Below the pieces are notes generated by a model, which made no database searches, was not told where the DNA came from, and saw only the letters and a list, made by a program, of their open reading frames with translations. This document shows positions 27,232-36,574 of a DNA stretch of 64,000 bases, piece by piece. Source of the DNA: Tianweitania sp. UT-5YL-CI-8 (GTDB lineage Bacteria; Pseudomonadota; Alphaproteobacteria; Rhizobiales; Rhizobiaceae); contig NZ_JASCRR010000006.1 in the NCBI RefSeq assembly GCF_030010215.1, positions 62,001 through 126,000 of the forward strand. The letters run 5' to 3'. The number at the start of each line of letters is the position of its first letter. Positions within the stretch are counted from its first letter, which is position 1. The translations under genes were made by a program, and so were the position numbers.

Positions 27232-28104
27232 ATGGCGGGCAAGCGGGTTTTGTATTTTTTATTGTTAAGCGGTTTTATTTCGGTGGTCGCTTATGCGTCT
27301 CCGGAAACCGCTCCCTTACCCAATCGCGCACCAGTGCCGGAGCAAGCGGTACGCCCGGACGAAAAGGCCCCCGTTCCGGAGCAGGACCCCGCCAGTATCG
27401 CACAACCGCCGCTGCCGACTCCAAAACCGGACGACACAGTCAAACCGGACTACAAGGACGTGAAGCCGGAGCCTAATCAGCAGGCAGAAAAGGCGGAGCC
27501 GGACGAGGATAAAGCTGTGCTTCCCGATCCCCGCTCGACCCTTCCGATGGCCGAGACGATGCCCGAGGATGCCAAGGCGTGCCGGGTTCGCCTGAAGGAG
27601 TTCGGCGTGGACTTTGAGGACGGCCAGCCCTCCGAAAGCGATCCCGCCGGTTGCGCCCTGCCCTTTCCGCTTGGCCTCAACAGCTTCAGCAAAGACATAA
27701 AGGTCGAACCCGGGCTGGTCGTCACCTGCGGCTTGGCCGAGCAGGCGGCGCGCTTCATTACAGATACCGTTCAGCCAATTGCCAAGAAGACGTTGAACAA
27801 AACCGTCAGCGGCGTTGCGCAGGCTTCGGGTTATGTCTGCCGACCGCGCAACGGAACAAGAAAACTGTCTGAACATGCATTCGGCAACGCCTTCGACATC
27901 GCCGGGTTCACCTTCTCGGACGGCACGAGCCTCGAAGTCGGCAAGGAAAGCGGGGATGCCGAAAAGACCTTTGTCGTGGAGGTCCGCAAAGCAGCCTGCG
28001 GACCCTTCAAGACCGTTCTCGGTCCCGGAAGCGATGCCGACCACGCCAACCATTTGCATCTCGACCGCGCCATACGGCGCAATGGCGGCACATTCTGCCA
28101 GTAA
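27232..28104 (+). CDS. Extensin-like family protein, exported
   Basis: This encodes 290 residues: a signal peptide (VLYFLLLSGFISVVAYAS), a Pro/Lys/Glu-rich linker (about 25-110), then the extensin-like C-terminal domain from CRVRLKEFGVDFE onward. Key pieces are YVCRPRNGTRKLSEHAFGNAFDIAGF and ADHANHLHLDRAIRRNGGTFCQ, whose histidines and aspartate recall the zinc site of D-Ala-D-Ala peptidase-like (peptidase M15-type) folds. It is followed by a second member of the same family. Confidence 0.87.
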   Translation: MAGKRVLYFLLLSGFISVVAYASPETAPLPNRAPVPEQAVRPDEKAPVPEQDPASIAQPPLPTPKPDDTVKPDYKDVKPEPNQQAEKAEPDEDKAVLPDPRSTLPMAETMPEDAKACRVRLKEFGVDFEDGQPSESDPAGCALPFPLGLNSFSKDIKVEPGLVVTCGLAEQAARFITDTVQPIAKKTLNKTVSGVAQASGYVCRPRNGTRKLSEHAFGNAFDIAGFTFSDGTSLEVGKESGDAEKTFVVEVRKAACGPFKTVLGPGSDADHANHLHLDRAIRRNGGTFCQ

Positions 28105-28202
28105 GCGCGCCCCAGTTTTGCCGCATCGGTAAACGTCGGCGCTGATCATTCCTTTACTCTTGGCCGCTAATCTTTGTCCTTCCAAGGCAAGGAGCCAGTG
28201 GC

Positions 28203-29165
28203 ATGGCCGCACAATCCCGCGCCGCCAGTCCGGCTGGGCGCTTCCGGCGGGCACGCATTTCCCTTCTGATCGCCAGCACGGTTCTGGCCGGGCTAACTTT
28301 GTCGGCCTGCACCTCCGGCGACGTCTTTTCGCTTGAGCCCGCCGTCGATGTCGGCACCCAGACAGCGGCGGTTGTCGTGCCCGACCAGCCCATGCCGGCT
28401 CCGCTCGAGACCGCGCCGGTCGACGTCGCGCCTGTTCAGCCTGATCGCGTCGAAGTCGCTCCGGTCCAGCCCTATCCCACCGAACCCCCGCCCGTCCAAG
28501 CGGCGGCGCCGCGAGCCGGCGTCGGCATGCAAACGCTTGTACCGTCCAACCCGACGATGGTCGCCTACCCACCCGTCCAGAACCCGACGCGGTCCGCACC
28601 CACCAACGCGCTGGACGCCGACGACGTGGAGTGTCGCAGGGATCTGAAGAAGCTCGGCGTGGTCTATCGCGAGCTCGGCCGGGTCGGTAACGGCGGCGGT
28701 GGCGCAGGCTGCGGCATCGACAACGCCGTGCAGGTATCGTCGATCAACGGCGTCAAGATCAGCCCCGCGGCGACATTGACGTGCGACATGGCTGCCAGCT
28801 TCGGCATGTGGACCCGACGTGAACTCGTACCGGCGGCGCGCCTGCGCTACTGGTCGGGCGTCAAGACGATCCATCAGGGTTCGAGCTACTCCTGCCGCCG
28901 CATCGCCGGGAGCCGCACGCTCTCTGCTCATGGCGAGGGCAACGCGATCGACATCATGCGCATCCAGCTCAACAACGGCAGCGATATCGAAGTGCGCAAG
29001 CCAGGCCTGTTCGCCTTCCGCCAGCGCGGCCTGCTCAACACCGTCCGCGCCGACGGTTGCCAGTATTTCACCACCGTGCTTGGGCCGGGCTACAACGCCG
29101 CCCATGCCGACCACTTCCATTTCGACCTGATGAAGCGCCGGAACGGATACCGCGCCTGCAAATAG
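28203..29165 (+). CDS. Extensin-like family lipoprotein
   Basis: This 320-residue protein has a basic N-terminus and lipobox LSAC (residue about 36), followed by a Pro/Val-rich linker and the extensin-like domain from ECRRDLKKLGVVYRELG. SCRRIAGSRTLSAHGEGNAIDIMRI and AHADHFHFDLMKRRNGYRACK match the active-site-like His/Asp motifs of the neighbouring paralog. AAGGAG lies before the ATG. The two genes lie 98 bases apart and probably arose by duplication. Confidence 0.87.
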   Translation: MAAQSRAASPAGRFRRARISLLIASTVLAGLTLSACTSGDVFSLEPAVDVGTQTAAVVVPDQPMPAPLETAPVDVAPVQPDRVEVAPVQPYPTEPPPVQAAAPRAGVGMQTLVPSNPTMVAYPPVQNPTRSAPTNALDADDVECRRDLKKLGVVYRELGRVGNGGGGAGCGIDNAVQVSSINGVKISPAATLTCDMAASFGMWTRRELVPAARLRYWSGVKTIHQGSSYSCRRIAGSRTLSAHGEGNAIDIMRIQLNNGSDIEVRKPGLFAFRQRGLLNTVRADGCQYFTTVLGPGYNAAHADHFHFDLMKRRNGYRACK

Positions 29166-29283
29166 CTTTAGACGGCAGGCGGCGTCATGCGCCTGCAATG
29201 CTCTTGTGAACTCATCCGGGAAACGCCACTATGCTGCGCTTGCACTCTTCCCTAGGGTGCGGGCCTGATGTTATTGAGACCAG

Positions 29284-30576
29284 ATGTTATACCTTGAAAT
29301 TGCGATCGTTGCCGTCCTCATTTGCGTGAACGGCCTGCTGGCCATGTCAGAACTTGCGATCGTCTCCTCGCGGCCAGCCCGTCTCAAGGCCATGGTCGAC
29401 AAGCAGGTCGGCGGCGCGGCAAAGGCCCTCGAGCTCGGTGCGAATCCAGGCAAATTCCTGTCCAGCGTTCAGATCGGCATCACCCTCGTCGGCGTATTGT
29501 CGGGCGCATTTTCGGGCGCCACGCTCGGTCAGCGCCTGGCGGAAACGCTGGTTCTGGCCGGCCTGAGCCAGACGACAGCGAACGCACTCGGCGTCGCTGT
29601 TGTGGTGGCGCTGATCACCTACGCCTCGCTCATCATCGGCGAACTCGTGCCCAAGCAGATCGCCCTGCGCGACCCCGAGCGCGTCGCGTCGAAGGTGGCG
29701 CCGACCATGGCGTTGATTGCGATTGTCGCCGCACCCCTCGTCTGGCTGCTCGACATCTCCGGCCGGTCAGTTCTCTGGCTGCTCGGCCAACGCGGCGAAT
29801 CCGACGAGAAGGTCACCGATGAGGAAATCAAGATGCTGGTGGCCGAAGCCGAGCATCATGGCACCATCGAATCCGACGAACGTCGCATGATTGCCGGCGT
29901 CATGCGCCTCGGCGATCGTGCCGTACGGGCGGTGATGACGCCGCGCACCGATGTCGACTGGCTTAACCTGGAAGCCGACGAGGAATCGTTGCGCCAGCTG
30001 CTGATCGGAACTCAGCATTCCAGGCTTCCAGTGGGCGAAGGCAGCGTCGATTCGATGATCGGCGTGATCCAGACGCGCGAGCTTCTCGCCACCTTGTTGC
30101 AGGGCGAGCCCTTCGACCCGCGCAAGCATGTCCGCAGCGCACCCATCGCCCATGACCAGGCCGATGCGCTCGACATCCTCACGACATTGAAGAAGTCAGA
30201 CGTGCCGATGGCGCTGGTGCATGACGAATATGGCCACTTCGAAGGCATCGTCACCCCGGCCGATATATTGGAGGCCATCACCGGCGTGTTCCGCGCCGAC
30301 CTGGACGAGAACGATTCCGAGAATGCGGTGCAGCGCGAGGACGGTTCGTGGCTGCTGGCCGGCTACATGCCGGCGGACGAGATGGGCGAATTGCTGGGCA
30401 TCGAAGTGCCGGAGAACCGCGAATACGAGACCCTGGCCGGTTACGTCCTGGCGCAGTTGCACCACCTGCCCGTTACGGGCGAGACGGTGGATGCCCAGGG
30501 CTGGCGCTTTGAAGTGGTCGATCTCGACGGACGCCGAATCGACAAGGTTCTAGCGACCGAACTTCCCATCGTCTGA
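29284..30576 (+). CDS. CNNM/CorC-HlyC family transporter-associated protein
   Basis: This is a 430-residue membrane protein. The N-terminal DUF21/CNNM part has about four membrane segments (LEIAIVAVLICVNGLLAMSELAIVSSRPARL...). A pair of CBS domains follows (VMTPRTDVDWLNLEAD and DVPMALVHDEYGHFEGIVTPADILEAITG), and then the CorC_HlyC C-terminal domain (DGSWLLAGYMPADEMGELLGIEVPE). Relatives export magnesium or cobalt; old names call them hemolysins without proof. Confidence 0.92.
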   Translation: MLYLEIAIVAVLICVNGLLAMSELAIVSSRPARLKAMVDKQVGGAAKALELGANPGKFLSSVQIGITLVGVLSGAFSGATLGQRLAETLVLAGLSQTTANALGVAVVVALITYASLIIGELVPKQIALRDPERVASKVAPTMALIAIVAAPLVWLLDISGRSVLWLLGQRGESDEKVTDEEIKMLVAEAEHHGTIESDERRMIAGVMRLGDRAVRAVMTPRTDVDWLNLEADEESLRQLLIGTQHSRLPVGEGSVDSMIGVIQTRELLATLLQGEPFDPRKHVRSAPIAHDQADALDILTTLKKSDVPMALVHDEYGHFEGIVTPADILEAITGVFRADLDENDSENAVQREDGSWLLAGYMPADEMGELLGIEVPENREYETLAGYVLAQLHHLPVTGETVDAQGWRFEVVDLDGRRIDKVLATELPIV

Positions 30577-30578
30577 CC

Positions 30579-30607
30579 GGCAGAGCCTGTTTTCGACAGG
30601 CCCTGCC
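30579..30607. terminator. Two-way terminator hairpin
   Basis: GGCAG-GCCTGT pairs with ACAGGC-CTGCC around TTTTCG with one mismatch. It lies between the convergent CorC-like and FMN-reductase genes. Confidence 0.55.
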
Positions 30608-30627
30608 TTGTTCAATTCACGAGAAGA

Positions 30628-31227
30628 TCAGGCTGCCTGCGCCTTCAACTCCGAAGCGCGGGCATCGCGCAGCGCCTTGCTCCACCAGGCGATGTCTTCG
30701 AGAAGCGCCTTGCCGGCCTGGTTGAGGTGGTCGAGCGTCTCTATCGCGCTGCCGCCCTGGATCGTGACGTAATCGGGCCAAAGGATGTGAACGCCGGCTT
30801 TCACGGGCGCCATCTGCATCTCGACCGCGATCATCCGAAGATGTTCGATTGCGCGCGCGCCGCCGACACCGCCATAGCCGACAAAACCGGCCGGCTTGCG
30901 GAAGATTTGCGGGCCGGCATAGTCGAATGCGTTCTTCAGCACGCTCGTCGGCGCATGGTTGTATTCGGCTGCGGTGAAGATATAGCCGTCGAACGTCTCA
31001 AGCTTGGCCTGCCAGTGTTGGGCGTGTTCGTTCTTTGACGGACCCCAGACCGGCGACATAGGCTCGGCAAAGTGCGGCATCGGATAATCCTTGAGATCGA
31101 CGAGTTCCGCGTCGATATCGCCGCGCGCATTGGCGAGTTCGGCGATCCAGCGCGCGGGTTTCTCGGCAAAGCGGTTTTCGCGGATCGAGCCGATAACGAC
31201 GGCAATCTTGACTTTAGCGTTCGGCAT
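30628..31227 (-). CDS. NADPH-dependent FMN reductase
   Basis: This is a 199-residue flavodoxin-fold enzyme. The phosphate-binding GSIRENRFAEKPARWI (14-29) and the flavin-loop motif FTAAEYNHAPTSVLKNAFDYAG (84-105) are diagnostic. It reduces FMN or azo/quinone-type acceptors in the cytoplasm. It is divergent from an HxlR regulator 86 bases away, a common pairing in which the regulator controls the reductase. Confidence 0.9.
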   Translation of the reverse strand: MPNAKVKIAVVIGSIRENRFAEKPARWIAELANARGDIDAELVDLKDYPMPHFAEPMSPVWGPSKNEHAQHWQAKLETFDGYIFTAAEYNHAPTSVLKNAFDYAGPQIFRKPAGFVGYGGVGGARAIEHLRMIAVEMQMAPVKAGVHILWPDYVTIQGGSAIETLDHLNQAGKALLEDIAWWSKALRDARASELKAQAA

Positions 31228-31249
31228 GCGTTTTCTCCATTCGCATAGT

Positions 31250-31266
31250 GGTATAAAAAGGATACC
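31250..31266. promoter_or_regulatory. Candidate HxlR operator
   Basis: GGTAT and ATACC form an inverted repeat (31250-31254, 31262-31266) between the divergent reductase and HxlR genes. Short GTAT...ATAC dyads are the usual form of HxlR sites; the assignment is inference. Confidence 0.5.
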
Positions 31267-31313
31267 GACGCTATTTACGTTACCTGGTCGAAACCGCGCA
31301 AGAGGGCACTTTC

Positions 31314-31688
31314 ATGAAACCAAGGCACCTGCACTTAAGCGAAGACTGCCGGGCGGTCAGCGATATCCTGCAGCATATCGGCGACAAGTGGACCGTTCTG
31401 GTGGTGAGCACGCTGGGCAGGGGAACGCTGCGGTTCAATGAACTGCGCCATGCCGTCGGCGGCATCTCTCAAAAGATGCTGACGACGACGCTGCGCGGTC
31501 TCGAGCGCGACGGTTTCGTCACGCGAACCGTCCATCCGACCATCCCGCCGAAGGTGGAGTATGAGCTGACCGATCTTGGCCGAGAGTTGCTTGTGCCAGT
31601 CAGTGCGCTGAGCACCTGGGCACGCGGCAACATCGACCGCGTACAGGCCGCGCGCATTCGGTTCGACCTGTCCCGCGAGGAGGCTTAG
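31314..31688 (+). CDS. HxlR-family transcriptional regulator
   Basis: This encodes 124 residues, one winged helix of the HxlR type: DCRAVSDILQHIGDKWTVLVVSTLGRGTLRFNELRHAVGGISQKMLTTTLRGLERDGFVTRTVHPTIPPKVEYELTDLG. The N-terminal cysteine before the first helix (EDC) is where related proteins sense redox or electrophile stress. It probably controls the divergent reductase and itself. Confidence 0.92.
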   Translation: MKPRHLHLSEDCRAVSDILQHIGDKWTVLVVSTLGRGTLRFNELRHAVGGISQKMLTTTLRGLERDGFVTRTVHPTIPPKVEYELTDLGRELLVPVSALSTWARGNIDRVQAARIRFDLSREEA

Positions 31689-31721
31689 GTCCAGAACGTT
31701 TCCTGCTTAGATTGAAACGCT

Positions 31722-32114
31722 CTATTCAGCCGGGATCGGAGACGGCTTGCCGTCCTTGTCCAGCGCCACCATGATGAAGTCGGCTTCGGTGACCTTTTCC
31801 ATCATATCCGACAGATAGCGCTGCGCCCAAGCCTGCAGCTTGAGCGTCATTGAGGTCCGGCCGACATGCTCGATATGGGTGTAGATGCACAGCGTATCGC
31901 CGATCTTCATCGGCTTGGCGAAGGACATTTCCTTCACCGCAGCCGTCACCACGCGGCCTTTTGCCCGCTCGGCGGCACGGATGCCGCATGCAAGATCCAT
32001 CTGCGCCATGACCCAGCCGCCGAAAATGTCGCCGGCGGCATTGGCGTCCGCCGGCATCGCCAGAGTGCGCAGCGTCAGTTCGCCCACCGGCCTGCCGTCG
32101 ACATATTGAACCAT
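31722..32114 (-). CDS. Acyl-CoA thioesterase (YciA type hot-dog)
   Basis: This encodes 130 residues. The hot-dog fold and active-site region MPADANAAGDIFGGWVMAQMDLACG (19-43) match YciA, which hydrolyses a wide range of acyl-CoAs. HIEHVGRTSMTLKLQAWA follows. ATG 32114 lies behind a strong GGGAGG site, so the longer upstream reading is not used. The following gap to 32405 (290 bases) shows nothing. Confidence 0.9.
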   Translation of the reverse strand: MVQYVDGRPVGELTLRTLAMPADANAAGDIFGGWVMAQMDLACGIRAAERAKGRVVTAAVKEMSFAKPMKIGDTLCIYTHIEHVGRTSMTLKLQAWAQRYLSDMMEKVTEADFIMVALDKDGKPSPIPAE

Positions 32115-32405
32115 TGGTGCCTCCCTTTTGCGCATAGCGTGCAAGCCTTTGGCTTTGCTAGCCGTCTCCCGCTGAACGCGCAAGCTGGCTTTCCGCGACA
32201 TCAATTTCAGATCATTTCCGCGGTGCCGAAAATCAAGTCGGAACAGACCGTTGCGGCATCTGCCGGATTCAATTTGGCAGCGACTTGAATCGGAGTTTCA
32301 CGGGTTCAAGACATCACTTGAGAAGCAGAGGGCGCAATCTCGGGTATCGCCCAGTTGCCAACCGAGCGATGCTCTCAGAAGCCGGCGCGGATTCCGTCCT
32401 GCCCG

Positions 32406-33371
32406 TCACGGCTGAGCGTCGGCACCGATCTTGCGCACCAGCGACGCGGTTGCCAGCATGGCGCTGAGATCGGCGATCATCGGTTCGACATGCAGCGTAT
32501 AGTCGATCGGCTCCGTCGCCGGAGGCAGTTCGAAGAAGTTCTTGCGCAGCGGCAGGAGCAGGAAGCCATCCTTGCCATTCAGCGCGATACGCGCGGGCTC
32601 TTCAGGCCACGCCTCGGCGAGCCATCCCAGCGCCTTCGGCAATTGTCCCATCACCAGAGGCTGCGCAGCCTGCGGATTGTCGGTCAGGAAGGCGTAAGAC
32701 GCGTCCAGCGCCGCCACGCCGCTCTCCACCGGTTCGAGGCTGCGCGCGAACAGGCCGCGCAGGAAACCGGTCTGCCGTTCGAGCTTCCGCGTCGCCACCA
32801 GCACGCCGGGAAACTGTACGACCAGTTCGAATGCGACGACCACACCTTTGAAAGCAACATCCAGCGTCTTGCCTGAACCCTTCGTCAGCCGCGCCTCGTA
32901 TAACTCGAAGCTGAAATCTTCATAGCGCCCCGCAACGACGTCGTCGAAGCTCTCGCTGTCGAAATCCCCGACCACCTCGCGCGGCATCTGGGCAAAGGAC
33001 GACGGTCTGGTGCCGCGGCCGATACGCACTTCCGGCAGGAAGCCGAAGGCTGCCGACAGAACCACCAGCCGCTGCTTCTGCCGCAGCGAAGGATCGGACC
33101 GGCTGGTCCAGTAGTAGATGACATAAGCCAGCACGAAGGCGCCGACATAGAGAAATACATGCAGCGGTGAGAACCATTGCTCCGCAGGATCGGCATAGAC
33201 GTTGAAGACAAAAGACAGCGCGACGACGCCGACGATCAGCCAGAAACCGGCGACGAAAGGCAGCCAGCGGGTCCGGCGCCGGGCAGCGGCGCGTTCGGCT
33301 TCCAGCCTGGATATGACATCCTTGATACCCGCGATTGCCGCGCCATCCGGAAGGAAATCTGTCGCCGCCAT
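32406..33371 (-). CDS. DUF3137 membrane protein
   Basis: This encodes 321 residues with two membrane segments (WLPFVAGFWLIVGVVALSFVFNVY and LHVFLYVGAFVLAYVIYYWTS, residues about 36-90). A cytoplasmic part follows with the DUF3137 pattern VVAGRYEDFSFELYEARL...FKGVVVAFEL and PLRKNFFELPP near the end. It is divergent from uvrB. The function is unknown. Confidence 0.85.
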   Translation of the reverse strand: MAATDFLPDGAAIAGIKDVISRLEAERAAARRRTRWLPFVAGFWLIVGVVALSFVFNVYADPAEQWFSPLHVFLYVGAFVLAYVIYYWTSRSDPSLRQKQRLVVLSAAFGFLPEVRIGRGTRPSSFAQMPREVVGDFDSESFDDVVAGRYEDFSFELYEARLTKGSGKTLDVAFKGVVVAFELVVQFPGVLVATRKLERQTGFLRGLFARSLEPVESGVAALDASYAFLTDNPQAAQPLVMGQLPKALGWLAEAWPEEPARIALNGKDGFLLLPLRKNFFELPPATEPIDYTLHVEPMIADLSAMLATASLVRKIGADAQP

Positions 33372-33453
33372 CCCTGCCCCCTGTTTCGTCGTTCCGATCT
33401 AACATGGAAGGGCGAAGCGAGATACCGGACGCATTGAGGTCATCGAGCTCCGG

Positions 33454-33481
33454 GCATACTGACACCCTCCTGTCAGTATGC
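33454..33481. promoter_or_regulatory. Perfect palindrome upstream of uvrB
   Basis: GCATACTGACA (33454-33464) and TGTCAGTATGC (33471-33481) form a perfect 11-base inverted repeat with a 6-base spacer. It lies 69 bases before the chosen uvrB start, between two divergent genes. It has no U-tract, so an operator is likelier than a terminator. It does not look like the alphaproteobacterial LexA box. Confidence 0.55.
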
Positions 33482-33549
33482 GGCATTTCCAGATTGTGTC
33501 CCCGCCGACCACCCTTTCTATTTCGCGAGACTCTCACCATATTCCCGGC

Positions 33550-36483
33550 ATGGCCAAAGCTCCCGAAAAGAAAACGCCTGCGACGGCGTCCGAAGACCGT
33601 TCTGCACCGCGCAAGCGCGGCAGTCCGGTGACGGATTATCTCGATGCCTCCGAGCCGCTGCATCGCGTCGGAGGCTTTGAAGAGGCCGCACAGGCGGAGT
33701 TTACCGGCGCGCCGCTGTCCGGTTCGATCTCCGACTGGGCAGAGCAGATCGCGCGGGAGGCCGAGCAGGAAGGTCTGTCGGCAAGGGGTGGCGGCGAAAA
33801 GACCAGCAAGACGGCGAAGAAAATCCCCGAGCGTTCCACGGCGCCGACGCGCAGCGCACGCGGCACGTCGATGGGCGGCGCCGCCTCGCCAAAGGAGCGT
33901 GCGGCTGCCGGTCTCAACCCGGTCGCCGGGCTGGACATCAGTCTGGAAGATGCGGAGTCGCTGTCCTCGGACGGCGTGACGGCTACCGTCGCGGCCCTCT
34001 CGGCGCTGATCGAGAGCGGCAATCCGCTGCACAAGAACGGCAAAATCTGGACGCCGCACCGTCCCGCCCGACCCGAAAAGTCGGAAGGCGGCATTCAGAT
34101 CGTCATGAAGTCCGAATTCGAGCCGGCGGGCGACCAGCCGACCGCGATCCGCGACCTCGTCGAGGGTGTCAGGGAACATGAGCGCACCCAGGTGCTGCTC
34201 GGCGTCACCGGCTCCGGCAAGACCTTCACCATGGCCAAGGTGATCGAGCAGACGCAGCGCCCTGCCCTCATCCTGGCACCGAACAAGACACTTGCCGCAC
34301 AACTCTACGGCGAGTTCAAGAACTTCTTCCCCGACAATGCGGTCGAGTATTTCGTTTCCTATTACGACTATTATCAGCCGGAAGCCTATGTGCCGCGCAC
34401 CGATACCTTCATTGAGAAGGAGTCGACCATCAACGAGCAGATCGACCGCATGCGCCACTCGGCGACGCGCTCGCTGCTGGAGCGCGACGATGTCATCATC
34501 GTTGCTTCGGTATCCTGCATCTACGGTATCGGCTCGGTCGAAACCTACACCGCCATGACCTTCCAGATGCAGATCGGCGACCGGCTCGACCAGAGGCAGT
34601 TGCTCGCCGATCTCGTGGCGCAGCAATACAAGCGACAGGACATCAACTTCGTGCGCGGCTCCTTCCGGGTACGCGGCGACACCATCGAGATCTTCCCCGC
34701 CCACCTTGAAGACAGGGCCTGGCGCATCTCGCTGTTCGGCGACGAAATCGAGTCGATCGTCGAGTTCGACCCGCTGACGGGTCACAAGACCGGCGAACTG
34801 AAAAGCGTAAAGATCTACGCCAATTCGCACTATGTCACGCCGCGTCCGACGCTCAACCAGGCCACCAAGTCGATCAAGGAAGAGCTCAAGGGAAGGCTTG
34901 TCGAACTGGAGCGGGCCGGCCGCTTGCTCGAGGCGCAGCGGCTGGAGCAGCGCACACGCTTCGACCTGGAGATGCTGGAGGCAACCGGCTCCTGCGCAGG
35001 CATCGAGAATTACTCCCGTTACCTCACCGGCCGTCAGCCCGGCGATCCGCCGCCCACCCTGTTCGAATATATTCCAGACAATGCATTGGTCTTCATTGAC
35101 GAAAGCCACGTCACCGTGCCGCAAATCGGCGGCATGTACCGGGGCGACTTCCGCCGCAAGGCAACGCTGGCCGAATATGGCTTCCGCTTGCCGTCTTGCA
35201 TGGACAACCGTCCGCTGCGCTTCGAGGAGTGGGACGCCATGCGCCCCCTCACGGTGGCGGTCTCCGCCACACCCAGTACCTGGGAGATGGAACAGGCCGG
35301 CGGCGTGTTTGCCGAACAGGTTATCCGTCCTACGGGCCTGATCGACCCGCCCGTCGAGGTCCGACCGGCCAAGAACCAGGTCGATGACGTGGTCGGGGAA
35401 ATCCGCGAGACCAACAAGGCGGGCTACCGCAGCCTGGTCACCGTGCTGACCAAGCGCATGGCCGAGGACTTGACCGAATACCTGCACGAGCAGGGCATCC
35501 GCGTGCGCTACATGCACTCCGACATCGACACGCTGGAACGCATCGAGATTATCCGCGATCTCAGGCTCGGCGCCTTCGACGTTCTGGTCGGCATCAACCT
35601 GCTGCGCGAGGGCCTCGACATCCCCGAATGCGGCTTTGTGGCGATTCTGGATGCCGACAAAGAAGGCTTCCTGAGGTCGGAAACGTCCCTGATCCAGACC
35701 ATTGGCCGCGCAGCGCGCAACGTCGACGGCAAGGTCATCCTCTACGCCGACAAAATCACCGGCTCTATGGAACGCGCCATGGCCGAGACCGGCCGCCGCC
35801 GCGAGAAGCAGGTCGCCTACAATGAAGCGCATGGCATCACGCCGGAAAGCGTGAAGTCGCGTATCGCCGACATTCTGGACTCGGTTTACGAAAAGGATCA
35901 CGTCCGCGCCGACATCTCGCAATTCACCGACGATGCGGGCGCCATGATGGGCAACAATCTCAAGGCCCATCTCGAAGCGCTGGAGAAGCAGATGCGCAAC
36001 GCCGCTGCCGATCTCGACTTCGAGAAGGCGGCCCGCATCCGCGACGAGATCAAGCGGCTTCGCGACATGGAACTGGCGATCTCGGACGATCCGCTGGCCA
36101 AATATGCCGACATGGAAAGCCCGGTGTCCGGGCGCGAAAAGGGCAAGCATAACAAGGGCCGCGCCATCCATCGCGCTGTCGGCGACGATGGCAAGCAATC
36201 CTTGTTCGGCAAGCCGTCGCTCGACAATATGGGCCCCGGCACCGATATGGAACAGCCGGCCGGCGCCGTGTCTCGATCGCTGTTCAAGAAGAACAGCCTC
36301 GACGAGATGACGGTGCGACGCACGGAAAAGCCGGTCGAGGGCATAAAACCGGCCGCGATAAAGGGCGCCGACGATGCCACGCCGGTGCGCCGGGAGCGCG
36401 CGGGTATCGGTTCCTATGAAGATCCCGCCGATGCGGCGCGGCAGAAACGCAAGCCGGGAAAATCCGGGCGGCCGGGCCGCTGA
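33550..36483 (+). CDS. uvrB: UvrABC system protein B, long rhizobial form
   Basis: This damage-verifying helicase-like subunit of nucleotide excision repair has 977 residues; E. coli UvrB has about 670. An N-terminal extra part (about 1-180, Lys/Ser/Ala-rich) precedes the core, which begins [20 protein letters not shown]. Walker [14 protein letters not shown], the beta-hairpin region [24 protein letters not shown], the DEAD-box-like DESH and the helicase motif [12 protein letters not shown] are intact. The UVR domain ([27 protein letters not shown]) is followed by about 130 extra residues. A start at 33478 adds 24 unlikely residues. Confidence 0.95.
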   Translation: MAKAPEKKTPATASEDRSAPRKRGSPVTDYLDASEPLHRVGGFEEAAQAEFTGAPLSGSISDWAEQIAREAEQEGLSARGGGEKTSKTAKKIPERSTAPTRSARGTSMGGAASPKERAAAGLNPVAGLDISLEDAESLSSDGVTATVAALSALIESGNPLHKNGKIWTPHRPARPEKSEGGIQIVMKSEFEPAGDQPTAIRDLVEGVREHERTQVLLGVTGSGKTFTMAKVIEQTQRPALILAPNKTLAAQLYGEFKNFFPDNAVEYFVSYYDYYQPEAYVPRTDTFIEKESTINEQIDRMRHSATRSLLERDDVIIVASVSCIYGIGSVETYTAMTFQMQIGDRLDQRQLLADLVAQQYKRQDINFVRGSFRVRGDTIEIFPAHLEDRAWRISLFGDEIESIVEFDPLTGHKTGELKSVKIYANSHYVTPRPTLNQATKSIKEELKGRLVELERAGRLLEAQRLEQRTRFDLEMLEATGSCAGIENYSRYLTGRQPGDPPPTLFEYIPDNALVFIDESHVTVPQIGGMYRGDFRRKATLAEYGFRLPSCMDNRPLRFEEWDAMRPLTVAVSATPSTWEMEQAGGVFAEQVIRPTGLIDPPVEVRPAKNQVDDVVGEIRETNKAGYRSLVTVLTKRMAEDLTEYLHEQGIRVRYMHSDIDTLERIEIIRDLRLGAFDVLVGINLLREGLDIPECGFVAILDADKEGFLRSETSLIQTIGRAARNVDGKVILYADKITGSMERAMAETGRRREKQVAYNEAHGITPESVKSRIADILDSVYEKDHVRADISQFTDDAGAMMGNNLKAHLEALEKQMRNAAADLDFEKAARIRDEIKRLRDMELAISDDPLAKYADMESPVSGREKGKHNKGRAIHRAVGDDGKQSLFGKPSLDNMGPGTDMEQPAGAVSRSLFKKNSLDEMTVRRTEKPVEGIKPAAIKGADDATPVRRERAGIGSYEDPADAARQKRKPGKSGRPGR

Positions 36484-36499
36484 ATTCAACGCATACGGT

Positions 36500-36541
36500 A
36501 TTGAAAGGCCCCGAAGTCAGACGACTTCGGGGCCTTTCAAT
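36500..36541. terminator. Two-way terminator after uvrB
   Basis: A perfect 19-base stem (ATTGAAAGGCCCCGAAGTC with its complement) and a 4-base loop, with T/A-rich ends on both strands. It lies 17 bases past uvrB and faces the convergent Kazal gene. Confidence 0.9.
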
Positions 36542-36574
36542 GAACCTATTCCACTGCCGAAGTGATACCTTTCC

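Noticed and set aside
33372-33549. LexA (SOS) box for uvrB
   Set aside because: The GTTC-N7-GTTC form is not present in this gap.
32920-36489. 1,189-codon open frame opposite uvrB and part of DUF3137
   Set aside because: It runs antisense through two clear genes; the composition (Arg/Gly/Leu/Asp) is that of a shadow frame.
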